Positions 1 through 6,215 of a DNA stretch of 10,457 bases are shown piece after piece. Origin of the DNA: Myxococcales bacterium (lineage in GTDB: Bacteria; Myxococcota; Polyangia; Polyangiales; Polyangiaceae). Where the stretch lies: the NCBI GenBank assembly GCA_020430865.1, contig JAGQIY010000549.1, positions 1 to 10,457 on the forward strand, written 5' to 3'. Below the pieces are notes generated by a model. The model saw only the letters and a list, made by a program, of their open reading frames with translations, was not told where the DNA came from and searched no databases. Numbering within the stretch: position 1 is the stretch's first letter; each line of letters starts with the position of its first letter. A program made the translations under genes and the position numbers.

Positions 1-15
1 CGGCCCCTCTACGCA

Positions 16-759
16 TCAGGGCCGGCTGGTGCCGCCGCGGGCGATCGAGCCGCAGCCGGGAACGTAGACCTCGGCCCAGGCGTGCAGATCGGCGACGTCG
101 CTGGCCACGCCCTTCGCCAGGTCGGGGATGTTGCCTTCGTCGGCGAGCTGGATGAGGTAGCCGCTGACGAAGCGCGCAGCGAGGCCATTCGCGCGGAGAA
201 CGTCGACCAGCAGCTGCGCGCTGTCTCGGCAGCTCCCGGAGTTCTTGGTGAGGGTCTCCTCGGAGGTCTGCAGTCCGGGATCCAGGCGGATCAGGTACTG
301 GACTCGCTGCGCCACACGCATGTTCAGCGCGACGAGCCAGTCGGTTGGGTAGCCCTCGAGTGGTTGTTCCGCCACGAACGCGTCGAGCAGCGGTCCCCGG
401 GGCGAGGAGAGGAAGGGGGCGAGCTCCTCGTCCAGGCCGTCGGGGTAGCTGAACGGCAGGCTCTCGCAGCGGTCGTCCACGAAGAAGTCGAAGGGATTTA
501 CCGGGCGGATATCCAGTGCGAGATCGACGTCCACCTCGAGAGCCTGGACTCTCTGGTCCTTGCCGAAGCTCAGCCTGGCAATGCGGTTACCCCAGGGGTC
601 TTGTTGCCAGCGCAGCTCCGGCTCGGGCTCGAGGCGCAGGTTGTAGCTCTCCACCACGGCGCGGGTATGCGCCGCGGGGCGCAGGCGCACGACGTGGGGG
701 CCAAGGGCCACAGGCGCCGCATATCGGTATCGGGTTTGGTGACGCAGCAGAACTCGCAT
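16..759 (-). CDS. Transglutaminase-like cysteine protease-fold protein (N-terminal part of a transglutaminase/DUF2126-type protein), 3' end disrupted
   Basis: Predicted cytoplasmic transglutaminase-like enzyme; substrate unknown. I start it at the ATG at 757-759 because the family's N-terminal beta domain ([12 protein letters not shown], residues 2-13) begins there and GAGG lies five bases upstream. The longer frame to 861 adds only low-complexity residues. Residues 2-95 are the transglutaminase N domain and about 140-240 the core, with the nucleophile in GSCRD (C177) and the histidine in DLHAWAE (H226). The NPFDFF stretch and SGYLIQL resemble the roughly 1100-residue proteins that continue into DUF2126. 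The usual catalytic-Asp motif (GWIGLDPTSG) is missing: the frame reads [13 protein letters not shown] and stops at 16-18. Beyond about base 60 the reverse strand still resembles the expected sequence but with extra C's, which suggests frameshifts, decay or poor sequence at a contig edge. Relatives sit with alpha-E and ATP-grasp genes; none is visible here. Confidence 0.78.
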   Translation of the reverse strand: MRVLLRHQTRYRYAAPVALGPHVVRLRPAAHTRAVVESYNLRLEPEPELRWQQDPWGNRIARLSFGKDQRVQALEVDVDLALDIRPVNPFDFFVDDRCESLPFSYPDGLDEELAPFLSSPRGPLLDAFVAEQPLEGYPTDWLVALNMRVAQRVQYLIRLDPGLQTSEETLTKNSGSCRDSAQLLVDVLRANGLAARFVSGYLIQLADEGNIPDLAKGVASDVADLHAWAEVYVPGCGSIARGGTSRP

Positions 760-903
760 GGGACCTCGCGGTGGTAACTCAGCAGGGAAGCGACTACTAG
801 AGTCTGTCCGCGGTCGGTGCCGCAGGGCCAGGAACGGTCGTCGTGGGTTCCACCGCGTCACTCGCCAGCCTGTGGCGAGGATGTTTCGCGGACGAGACGT
901 GTC
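760..903. promoter_or_regulatory. Divergent intergenic region between two transglutaminase genes
   Basis: These 144 bases separate the start codons of two divergent transglutaminase-fold genes, so both promoters should lie here. I see no convincing sigma-70 or sigma-54 motif on either strand. The minus-strand gene has GAGG five bases before its ATG. The plus-strand gene has no clear ribosome binding site at normal distance. A perfect 7-bp inverted repeat lies at 861-879. That the region co-regulates the two genes is inferred from arrangement only. Confidence 0.45.
861..879 (+). promoter_or_regulatory. Hairpin in the leader of the amidotransferase-transglutaminase gene
   Basis: CTCGCCA (861-867) and TGGCGAG (873-879) form a perfect 7-bp stem with a 5-nt loop, ending 24 nt before the ATG at 904. 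An 8-codon open frame starts at 881 directly after it, and its TGA (905-907) overlaps the gene's ATG as ATGA. This could be an operator or an RNA leader structure. In such GC-rich DNA it could also be chance. Confidence 0.3.
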
Positions 904-2673
904 ATGAGTCAGCTGCTGGGTTTGAGTTTCGATGGTGTGGCTTCGCCGTCCATCCGCTTGAGCGGGTGGGCGCGGCAGGATGCCGCCGTGCAGCCCTCGG
1001 GCTGGGGCTTCGCCTGGTACCCTGCGGGCGACTATGCGGCCGCGGTCATCAAGGACCCGATCGCAACGGGTGAGACGGCGATGTCCGAGCTATTGCGGGA
1101 CTGGGATCGCTTTCGCGCCGCGACGTTCCTGTGTCACCTGCGCGGCGCCGCCAAGCGCGTCGCGCAGGAGGACACCTTGCCGTTCAGTCGTAGCTTCGGC
1201 GGACGCGACTGGGTGTTTGCCCACGCCGGGGACTTCGATCCTGCAAAGCTGTCTGCGCTCGAGCTCCCCCGCGTGTTCGCGCCGGTCGGCCACACCAACT
1301 CGGAGCGCGCCTTCTGCTGGCTGCTCAATCAAGTCGATCAGCTGGGAGCGCGGCGCCTGGCCGATGTGGGCTGGGAACGACTCCATCAGCTGCTCAGCGA
1401 GCTGAATGGGTTCGGCACCGCGAACCTCCTGCTCAGCGATGGTGAGGACCTCGTGGCCTTCCGCGACGGCCAAGGCAGCGGCGAGCTCAGCGCGGGGCGC
1501 CGCATCCCGCCAGGCGGCCCCGTGGGCTGGACCAACCGCTACCTGGAGCTGGGCTTGGAGCCCGGCGAAGGCGCGAACCGCAGTGTCGTGGTGCTCGCGA
1601 CCACTCCGCTCGCTGGTCTCGACTTCGTGAGCCTTGCGCCGGGCGCGAGCCTGGTCTCGCGCAGGGGCGCTGCGATCTGGTCCAGTGACCCACAGCTGGT
1701 GGGATGGGTCAACGGAAACGCGCGGGCCCCGAGCGTCGCGCCTGGCGAGGCTCCTCCGGTGACCAGTGGCGGGCCGACCCTCTCCCCCAACGCTCCCGCT
1801 CGCGTGCTGTGGGTGCGACACGAGACGATCTATCGCTACGCCGCGCCTGTCGAGCGCTCGACCCACGTGTTTCGTCTCGAACCCGTCCACGACACACGTC
1901 AGCGCCTGCTCGACTACGATCTGGAAATATTTCCACAGGGAAAATTTAGGCGCTACGAGGACGTCTTCGGTAACGTGGTGGTCGGCGCCGACTTCGAGCA
2001 CCCCTACTCGGAGCTGCGCTTGATCTCGAAGGCCAAGATCGAGCTGGCGCGAGAGCCAGATCTCTGGGCGCCGTCGCGACGCGCGTCGATCCCCCTGGTG
2101 TGGATGCCCTGGCAGCGTCAGATGATGGTGCCCTACCTGCTACCGGCGGAGCTGCCGGAAGTGCAGCTTCGCGAACTCTCCGAGTTCGCCATGAGCTTCG
2201 CCGAGCGCCAGGACTACGATCTCGACGAGACCCTGCGCGACATGAACGAGACGATCTACCGTGACTTCCACTACGTCTCCGGGGCCACGACGCTCGCGAC
2301 CACGCCTTACGACGTCTATCGCTCGCGTCAGGGCGTCTGCCAGGACTTCGCCAATCTGTTCATCTGCCTGGCCAGGCTGCTGAACATCCCCGCCCGTTAC
2401 CGTGTGGGATACATCTATACAGGAGGCGACTACGCAAACAAGCAGCAGTCCGACGCCTCCCACGCCTGGGCGGAGCTGTACTTGCCCTACGTTGGCTGGC
2501 GCGGCTTCGATCCCACGAACGGCTGCATCGCGAACCTGGATCACGTCCGAGTCGCCTGCGGGCGCAACTACCAGGACGCGACCCCGACCTCCGGCACCTT
2601 GCTGCGGGGTGGGGGAGGGGAGAGCCTGAGCGTCGCCGTCCAGGTCGATGTCCAGCAAATGCTTGAAATGTAG
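904..2673 (+). CDS. Class II glutamine amidotransferase-like (Ntn) domain fused to a transglutaminase-like domain
   Basis: Two-domain protein of 589 residues. I start at ATG 904 because the translation (MSQLLGLS) aligns with the N-terminus of YafJ-type amidotransferases (MCELLGMS). Residues 1-265 are that Ntn-fold domain; R80 (CHLRGA) and GWGF (33-36) are kept. The nucleophile Cys2 is Ser2, HNG is HAG (107-109) and TDSE is TNSE (131-134). Normal glutamine hydrolysis is therefore doubtful, although an exposed N-terminal Ser serves as nucleophile in other Ntn hydrolases. A Pro/Ala/Gly linker (about 270-299) leads to a transglutaminase N domain (300-385) and a core with an intact triad: C479 (GVCQD), H520 (SHAWAE) and D536 (FDPTNG). 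No signal peptide is visible, so it is probably cytoplasmic. It diverges from another transglutaminase gene, which suggests a shared role in peptide or amide-bond chemistry. Substrate unknown. Confidence 0.85.
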   Translation: MSQLLGLSFDGVASPSIRLSGWARQDAAVQPSGWGFAWYPAGDYAAAVIKDPIATGETAMSELLRDWDRFRAATFLCHLRGAAKRVAQEDTLPFSRSFGGRDWVFAHAGDFDPAKLSALELPRVFAPVGHTNSERAFCWLLNQVDQLGARRLADVGWERLHQLLSELNGFGTANLLLSDGEDLVAFRDGQGSGELSAGRRIPPGGPVGWTNRYLELGLEPGEGANRSVVVLATTPLAGLDFVSLAPGASLVSRRGAAIWSSDPQLVGWVNGNARAPSVAPGEAPPVTSGGPTLSPNAPARVLWVRHETIYRYAAPVERSTHVFRLEPVHDTRQRLLDYDLEIFPQGKFRRYEDVFGNVVVGADFEHPYSELRLISKAKIELAREPDLWAPSRRASIPLVWMPWQRQMMVPYLLPAELPEVQLRELSEFAMSFAERQDYDLDETLRDMNETIYRDFHYVSGATTLATTPYDVYRSRQGVCQDFANLFICLARLLNIPARYRVGYIYTGGDYANKQQSDASHAWAELYLPYVGWRGFDPTNGCIANLDHVRVACGRNYQDATPTSGTLLRGGGGESLSVAVQVDVQQMLEM

Positions 2674-2796
2674 GGCGTAGTGCGCGATCTCGGCTTGTGA
2701 CCGAACCATGACTGAAGCGCCTGGCGGCCGACATTAAGACAATCGGGTTCGTCTTCTCCCTCTCCCCCCCGAACCCGAAGACACCCGAACCTGACG
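2674..2796. promoter_or_regulatory. Intergenic region with interlocked inverted repeats
   Basis: No gene is visible in these 123 bases. CGGGTTC (2744-2750) is complementary to GAACCCG (2771-2777), and the adjacent GTCTTC (2751-2756) to GAAGAC (2777-2782). The order 1-2-1'-2' would allow a pseudoknot or two alternative hairpins. Between them is a pyrimidine tract (2757-2770). The next gene starts at 2797 without a clear Shine-Dalgarno, so this may be its leader. No T-tract terminator and no convincing promoter boxes are seen. Confidence 0.3.
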
Positions 2797-3789
2797 ATGA
2801 GTGCGACACTCGCCGCGAACGCCGCTCCCCACGTCATCGAGCTCTACGAGACGCTGCGCGAACTCGACCCGGTGCGCTTCCGCCGCGAGATGGCCGCGCG
2901 CCTGAGCGCGAAGCTGGTCAGTCTTGGCGACGAGCTAGAGCGTCTGGGGGAGGCGGTGGTGAACGAATCCGCGCATCCCCAGGACGCCGCCGAGATCCCC
3001 TTCGCGCTGGACGTGGACGCCGAGCAGGCCGAGGTCGAGCTGCGGGCGCGCATCTCCGAGCTGGCGATCACGCTGAAGGAACTCACCCAGCGCGGCGAGG
3101 TCTCTCGCGAGCGCTGGGGAGAGCTTCGAGCGAGCCTGCATCCTGCCTACGAGGCCCTGGCGCGCATGCTGCGACTGCATGCGGTCCACGTGCCGAGCCT
3201 GCGTCCCACCAACTGGAACCGCTCGCTTTTCCACACGGGATCAGGCCTGGCTGCGCTAGCCATCGTGCTCTGGTTGACCGACTGGGTGCCTTACCTCGCG
3301 TCGGCGTTCTTCCTCAGCGCGTTCGTGATGGAGACGATGCGGCGGGTGAGCCCCCGGGCGAATCGACTGCTGATGGGGCTGTTCAGCCGCGTAGCGCATC
3401 CCCACGAGGCCCATCGCATCAACAGCGCGACCTGGTATGCGATGGCCCTGGTGCTGCTGGCGTTCCTGGTCGAGCCCAGGGTCAGCGCGGTCGCGGTCAC
3501 GGTGCTGGCGTTCGCGGATCCCGCTGCCGGCCTCGTCGGGCGTCGGCTCGGGCGCATCCGCCTGGTGCATGGCCGCTCACTGGAAGGCTCCCTGACGTTC
3601 GTGGTGGTCGGTGCCCTGGTTGCGTGGGCGCTGCTGATGGTGAGCTACGGCTCGGTGACTCCACACCCGGTCCGCATGGCGCTTGGCGCAGCGGTGTGTG
3701 GTGGTTTGGCGGAGCTGTTCTCTCGTCGGCTGGACGACAACCTGACGGTGCCCCTCGCGGCTGCGTTCGGCGCCTGGCTGATGATCTGA
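2797..3789 (+). CDS. Dolichol/phytol/diacylglycerol kinase-like integral membrane protein (CTP-dependent lipid kinase family)
   Basis: Likely membrane enzyme that phosphorylates a lipid alcohol such as a polyprenol, phytol or diacylglycerol, with a CTP-type donor as known for Sec59, Dgk1 and Vte5. Residues 141-330 carry the family pattern: RSLFHTGSG (142-150), then hydrophobic spans with ADPAAGLVGRRLG (240-252), the HGRSLEGSLTF signature (258-268) and a final AELFSRRLDDNLTVPL (305-320), equivalent to the usual E-x(n)-D-(D/N)-N-L-x-(I/V)-P motif. About six membrane segments can be drawn between 148 and 330. Residues 1-140 are a soluble, charged, helix-rich extension with no recognised domain; the family core is usually only about 190-220 residues. 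The ATG at 2797 is the natural first start but has no strong ribosome binding site. It lies 123 nt downstream of the previous gene. The exact substrate cannot be told from sequence. Confidence 0.75.
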   Translation: MSATLAANAAPHVIELYETLRELDPVRFRREMAARLSAKLVSLGDELERLGEAVVNESAHPQDAAEIPFALDVDAEQAEVELRARISELAITLKELTQRGEVSRERWGELRASLHPAYEALARMLRLHAVHVPSLRPTNWNRSLFHTGSGLAALAIVLWLTDWVPYLASAFFLSAFVMETMRRVSPRANRLLMGLFSRVAHPHEAHRINSATWYAMALVLLAFLVEPRVSAVAVTVLAFADPAAGLVGRRLGRIRLVHGRSLEGSLTFVVVGALVAWALLMVSYGSVTPHPVRMALGAAVCGGLAELFSRRLDDNLTVPLAAAFGAWLMI

Positions 3790-3791
3790 GC

Positions 3792-3817
3792 GAGCCCTCG
3801 GGAGGGCCTGGTCGGCT
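3792..3817 (+). terminator. GC-rich hairpin after the lipid-kinase-like gene
   Basis: GCCCT (3794-3798) and AGGGC (3803-3807) pair around a 4-nt loop, starting five bases after the TGA stop. GAGCC (3792-3796) and GGCTC (3813-3817) give a competing outer pairing. There is no T-tract, so it may be only an RNA 3'-end structure. Weak call. Confidence 0.25.
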
Positions 3818-3859
3818 CTCAGCTGGTCAGCGTGTAGCCTGGTCCTGTAGGGTCTGGCG

Positions 3860-4717
3860 ATGGCGCACATCGCATTCATCGGCACGGGACTCATTGGCGG
3901 GGGTTTGATCGCGGCGGCGGTCGAGCGCGGCGAGCAGCTGCGCATCTACAACCGCACACGCTCCAAGGCCGAGGCGCTGGCCGGCTCGACGGTGCAGGTC
4001 AGCGACAGCGTCACCGAAGCGGTCGAGGGCGCGTCGCGGGTTCACGTGGTGTTGAGTGACGACGCCGCGGTCGATGCCTGTCTGGAGCCGGCGCTCGCCG
4101 CGCTCTCCGGCAAGTTGGTCATCGACCACACCACGGCGTCTCCCGCCGGCACCCTGAAGCGTGCGGCTCGCCTGGCTGAGCAGGGCGTGCGCTACCTCCA
4201 CGCGCCGGTGTTCATGTCACCCGCGATGTGCCGACAAGCCGGCGGCATCATGCTGGCGGCCGGTCCCGAGGCGACCTTCAAGGAGGCCGAGGCCTCCCTG
4301 GAGAAGATGACCGGCAAGGTCATGTACCTCGGGGAACGAGCGGATCTCGCAGCGGCGTACAAGCTCTTCGGCAACGCCATGATCATCGGCATCACTGGAG
4401 CGTTCGCCGACGTGCTGGCCATGGCGAAGCAACTCGACGTGGATCCAGAGGCGGCGCATCGGCTCTTCGCCTCGTTCAACCCAGCGGGAACGTTGACCTA
4501 CCGCGGGGCCAACATGGCGGCGGGGAACTACGACGCGAGCTTCGAAATGACGATGGCTCGCAAGGACGTGAGGCTGATGCTGGAGACGGCTGGAGACGCT
4601 GCGCTCTGCGTGCTCCCGGGCATCGCGGAGCGCATGGATCGGCTGATCGAAGCAGGGCACGGTGCGCGGGATCTGGCCGCCCTGGCGCTGGCGGCCGTTC
4701 CGCCCAGAGCCGACTAG
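3860..4717 (+). CDS. NAD(P)-dependent oxidoreductase of the beta-hydroxyacid dehydrogenase family
   Basis: Soluble cytoplasmic dehydrogenase of 285 residues, the usual length for 3-hydroxyisobutyrate, tartronate-semialdehyde and succinic-semialdehyde reductases. Residues 1-160 form the Rossmann domain: FIGTGLIGGG (6-15) binds the dinucleotide, and NRTRSK (31-36) ends beta-2 with a basic pattern that favours NADP. The substrate loop DHTTASPAGT (89-98) matches the family's D-x-S-T-x-S-P-x-x-T. The all-helical C-terminal domain has the catalytic lysine in YKLFGN (K168, N172) and FEMTMARKDVRLM near residues 228-240. An unusual feature is PVFMSPAMCRQAGG (116-129), where most members have a PVSGG-x(2)-GA-x(2)-G loop, so the substrate may differ from the named enzymes. 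The start at 3860 is placed just before the Rossmann strand, with a purine-rich GTAGGG about 8 nt upstream. It stands alone, 70 nt after the preceding gene and with a hairpin behind it. Confidence 0.85.
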   Translation: MAHIAFIGTGLIGGGLIAAAVERGEQLRIYNRTRSKAEALAGSTVQVSDSVTEAVEGASRVHVVLSDDAAVDACLEPALAALSGKLVIDHTTASPAGTLKRAARLAEQGVRYLHAPVFMSPAMCRQAGGIMLAAGPEATFKEAEASLEKMTGKVMYLGERADLAAAYKLFGNAMIIGITGAFADVLAMAKQLDVDPEAAHRLFASFNPAGTLTYRGANMAAGNYDASFEMTMARKDVRLMLETAGDAALCVLPGIAERMDRLIEAGHGARDLAALALAAVPPRAD

Positions 4718-4723
4718 CTAGCA

Positions 4724-4747
4724 GCAGGGTGTCGAAAAACACCCTGC
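4724..4747 (+). terminator. Perfect 9-bp stem-loop after the oxidoreductase gene
   Basis: GCAGGGTGT (4724-4732) pairs with ACACCCTGC (4739-4747) around the 6-nt loop CGAAAA, starting seven bases after the TAG stop. It lacks a T-tract on either side, so intrinsic termination would be weak. Its right arm overlaps a direct repeat (4732-4768), so it could instead be an operator for the downstream lipoprotein gene. Confidence 0.45.
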
Positions 4748-4768
4748 CCATCGAAAACCACCGTGCCC
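4732..4768 (+). repeat. Tandem imperfect 18-nt direct repeat upstream of the lipoprotein gene
   Basis: TCGAAAAACACCCTGCCC (4732-4749) is followed after one base by TCGAAAACCACCGTGCCC (4751-4768): 16 of 18 positions match with a 19-nt period. The second copy ends 31 nt before the ATG at 4800. The A-rich half of each unit stands out from the GC-rich surroundings. Its position suits a tandem transcription-factor site or a local duplication. Confidence 0.5.
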
Positions 4769-4799
4769 GCCTCCTCCCCGGCGCGCTAGCGTTCTCCGG

Positions 4800-5720
4800 A
4801 TGCTGGCACGGCTTGCGCTGTTGGTGACCCTCGGGGCCTGTGCCCTGGCAGGGTGTAGCGACGAGATCTTCAAGGATGGTCCTCTGGAGGCTGGAGGCAG
4901 CGCTGGCGCCGCCACAGGTGGTTCCGCGGGGCAATCGTCGGCGGGAGCCGGAGGGACCCCCGCGGGAGCCGGAGGGAGCGCCGGCAGCTCCGCGGGGACC
5001 GGCGGGAGTTCCGCGGGGGCCGGCGGGAGCAGCGGAGGGAGCGGAGGCACGACTGGCGGCACCGGCGGCTCCACGGGAGGCACCGGCGGCTCCACGGGAG
5101 GCACCGGCGGTGTTCCGCTTTCCGGCTTCGGCACGATCAGCGGAGACTGCGGGCCCATCGACTCGGAGGAGATCCTCTCCCCCGATCCCTTCTCGTTCGA
5201 GACCCACATCGACTTCGGAACGCAGACCTTCAGCTACGATCTGCTCAGCACCGGGGGCAAGTACGTGTACGACGCGGACAACCTCGGAGGCAACTCGCTG
5301 TACTCCGAGGTCTTCAGCTACGAGGTGCTGTATCGCTGCGAACTGGCGAAGCTACTGAAGACGGAGACCGAGATCAGCTATCAAGACGCCGGCGGCAAGA
5401 AGACCGACATCCTCGTAGAGATCGATGGCTACAAGGTTGGAGTCAGCGTGACTCGCGCGTTCGCGTTTCCTTCCGGAAGCATCTATAGCCAGACGGATGC
5501 CCTCACGTTGCTGGAGAAGAAGCTCGGGGACATCCCCCTCTCCACGGCCAATGTCTCCACCAGCGACGCCTGGGAGAAACAGATCCTCCACATCCTGACC
5601 TACAACGATCAGCACCGGGACGCGCTCTTCCAGGCGTACGCAACGCTCGACTCGAGTTACAAGAACGACACGCTGGTCTATGTGACCGTGACGGACGGCA
5701 TGGACGATTTCATCTATTGA
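4800..5720 (+). CDS. Lipoprotein with Gly/Ser/Thr-rich linker and a C-terminal domain resembling a degenerate PD-(D/E)XK-type fold
   Basis: Exported lipoprotein of 306 residues, probably in the outer membrane or periplasm. Residues 1-18 are a signal peptide ending in the lipobox LAGC, with C19 the lipidated residue. Residues 31-104 are a flexible linker built from GGS/GGT and AGAGG repeats, a style common in myxobacterial lipoproteins. Residues 105-306 form a compact alpha/beta domain with two cysteines, C117 and C180. A helix with E170 and E175 leads to KTDILVEIDGYKVGVSVTRA (201-220). That reads like the core strands of PD-(D/E)XK nucleases: the Asp (D203) is there, but the D/E-x-K position is S-V-T (216-218). 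This suggests a non-catalytic or repurposed fold. I do not recognise a named family, and the fold assignment is inference. The start has no obvious ribosome binding site but gives the correct signal peptide. It converges on the dsrE-like gene with 16 bases between stops. Confidence 0.75.
   Translation: MLARLALLVTLGACALAGCSDEIFKDGPLEAGGSAGAATGGSAGQSSAGAGGTPAGAGGSAGSSAGTGGSSAGAGGSSGGSGGTTGGTGGSTGGTGGSTGGTGGVPLSGFGTISGDCGPIDSEEILSPDPFSFETHIDFGTQTFSYDLLSTGGKYVYDADNLGGNSLYSEVFSYEVLYRCELAKLLKTETEISYQDAGGKKTDILVEIDGYKVGVSVTRAFAFPSGSIYSQTDALTLLEKKLGDIPLSTANVSTSDAWEKQILHILTYNDQHRDALFQAYATLDSSYKNDTLVYVTVTDGMDDFIY
5058..5110 (+). repeat. In-frame 21-bp tandem repeats in the lipoprotein linker
   Basis: The 21-nt unit GGCACCGGCGGCTCCACGGG plus A occurs at 5058-5078 and exactly again at 5079-5099, followed by a half copy at 5100-5110. 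It encodes TGGSTGG-type linker sequence. The preceding region, from about 4890, holds more degenerate Gly-rich repeats. Such tracts can change length by slippage in multiples of three without breaking the frame. Confidence 0.7.
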
Positions 5721-5736
5721 GGGCGTCCCGCAGAGA

Positions 5737-6210
5737 CTAGATGAACACGATCTGGGCACCGACGGTCTTCTCGTAGAAGTCGGTGGCCGTGATCACCTCC
5801 TCCACCTGGGGGATCAAGTCGTCCTTCTGGAGCTGGAACATCTTCATCGCCAGCTCACAGGCGTAGAGGCGGCAGCCGGCGTCGCTCAGCATCTCGAGCA
5901 TCTCCCGCGCGCCCGGGAGCTCCAGCTCGTCCATCTTCTTCTTCATCATGTTGGCGGCGAGGCGCTCCATCCCCGGCAGACCCGCGACCATCGTGGGCAT
6001 GGGGCTCGACGGGTTGCCGGTCATGTTCACGTGGAGGTGATCGACCTTCTTCTCGGTCACCACGTCGAGACCGTAGAACGTGAAGAAGATGGTTGCCTCG
6101 ATGCCCGACGCGCGGGCCGCGTTCGCCAGGATGAGCGCCGGGTACGCCTCATCGAGGCCTCCCTTGGCGCAGATCAGGGCGATTTTTCTGTCTTCTTGCG
6201 GGTAGGGCAT
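5737..6210 (-). CDS. DsrE3-type sulfur carrier (DsrE/DsrF/DrsH-like family)
   Basis: Small cytoplasmic protein of 157 residues, normal for the DsrE_2 group whose DsrE3 members move sulfane sulfur or thiosulfate between carriers in sulfur-oxidising prokaryotes. The family pattern is clear: ALICAKGGLDEAYPALILAN (11-30), the FFTFYGLDV strand (42-50), the GNPSSPMPTM loop (65-74), a methionine/lysine-rich MMKKKM (88-93) and LYACEL (115-120). C118 sits at the conserved family cysteine. C113 and C14 are extra thiols. The ATG at 6208-6210 is set by a strong GGAGG at 6216-6220 and by where homology starts; the open frame upstream to 6303 has no support. It is last in the minus-strand unit, 55 nt after the DUF1641-DsrC gene, so it is probably co-transcribed with the SQR-like gene. 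No TusA partner is seen in the window. Confidence 0.88.
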   Translation of the reverse strand: MPYPQEDRKIALICAKGGLDEAYPALILANAARASGIEATIFFTFYGLDVVTEKKVDHLHVNMTGNPSSPMPTMVAGLPGMERLAANMMKKKMDELELPGAREMLEMLSDAGCRLYACELAMKMFQLQKDDLIPQVEEVITATDFYEKTVGAQIVFI

Positions 6211-6215
6211 CTTGG

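Noticed and set aside
873..888. TGGCGAGGATGTTTCG as a second sigma-54 promoter
   Set aside because: It lacks the GC of the -12 element, and transcription would start almost at the ATG at 904, leaving no leader.
1090..2001. A 303-codon open frame on the minus strand
   Set aside because: Antisense to the amidotransferase-transglutaminase fusion, with no recognisable motif.
4714..4721. CTAGCTAG palindrome at the oxidoreductase stop codon
   Set aside because: Eight bases only and overlapping the stop codon; too short to assign a role.
4890..5112. Possible CRISPR-like repeat array
   Set aside because: Repeats are short, contiguous, in frame and encode a Gly-rich linker; there are no unique spacers.
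4476..5209. Minus-strand Pro/Gly-rich frames opposite the lipoprotein linker
   Set aside because: They mirror the repetitive linker DNA. The plus strand has a signal peptide, lipobox and folded domain.
5721..5736. Bidirectional terminator between the convergent lipoprotein and dsrE-like genes
   Set aside because: The gap is 16 bases and I see no stem-loop or T-tract there.
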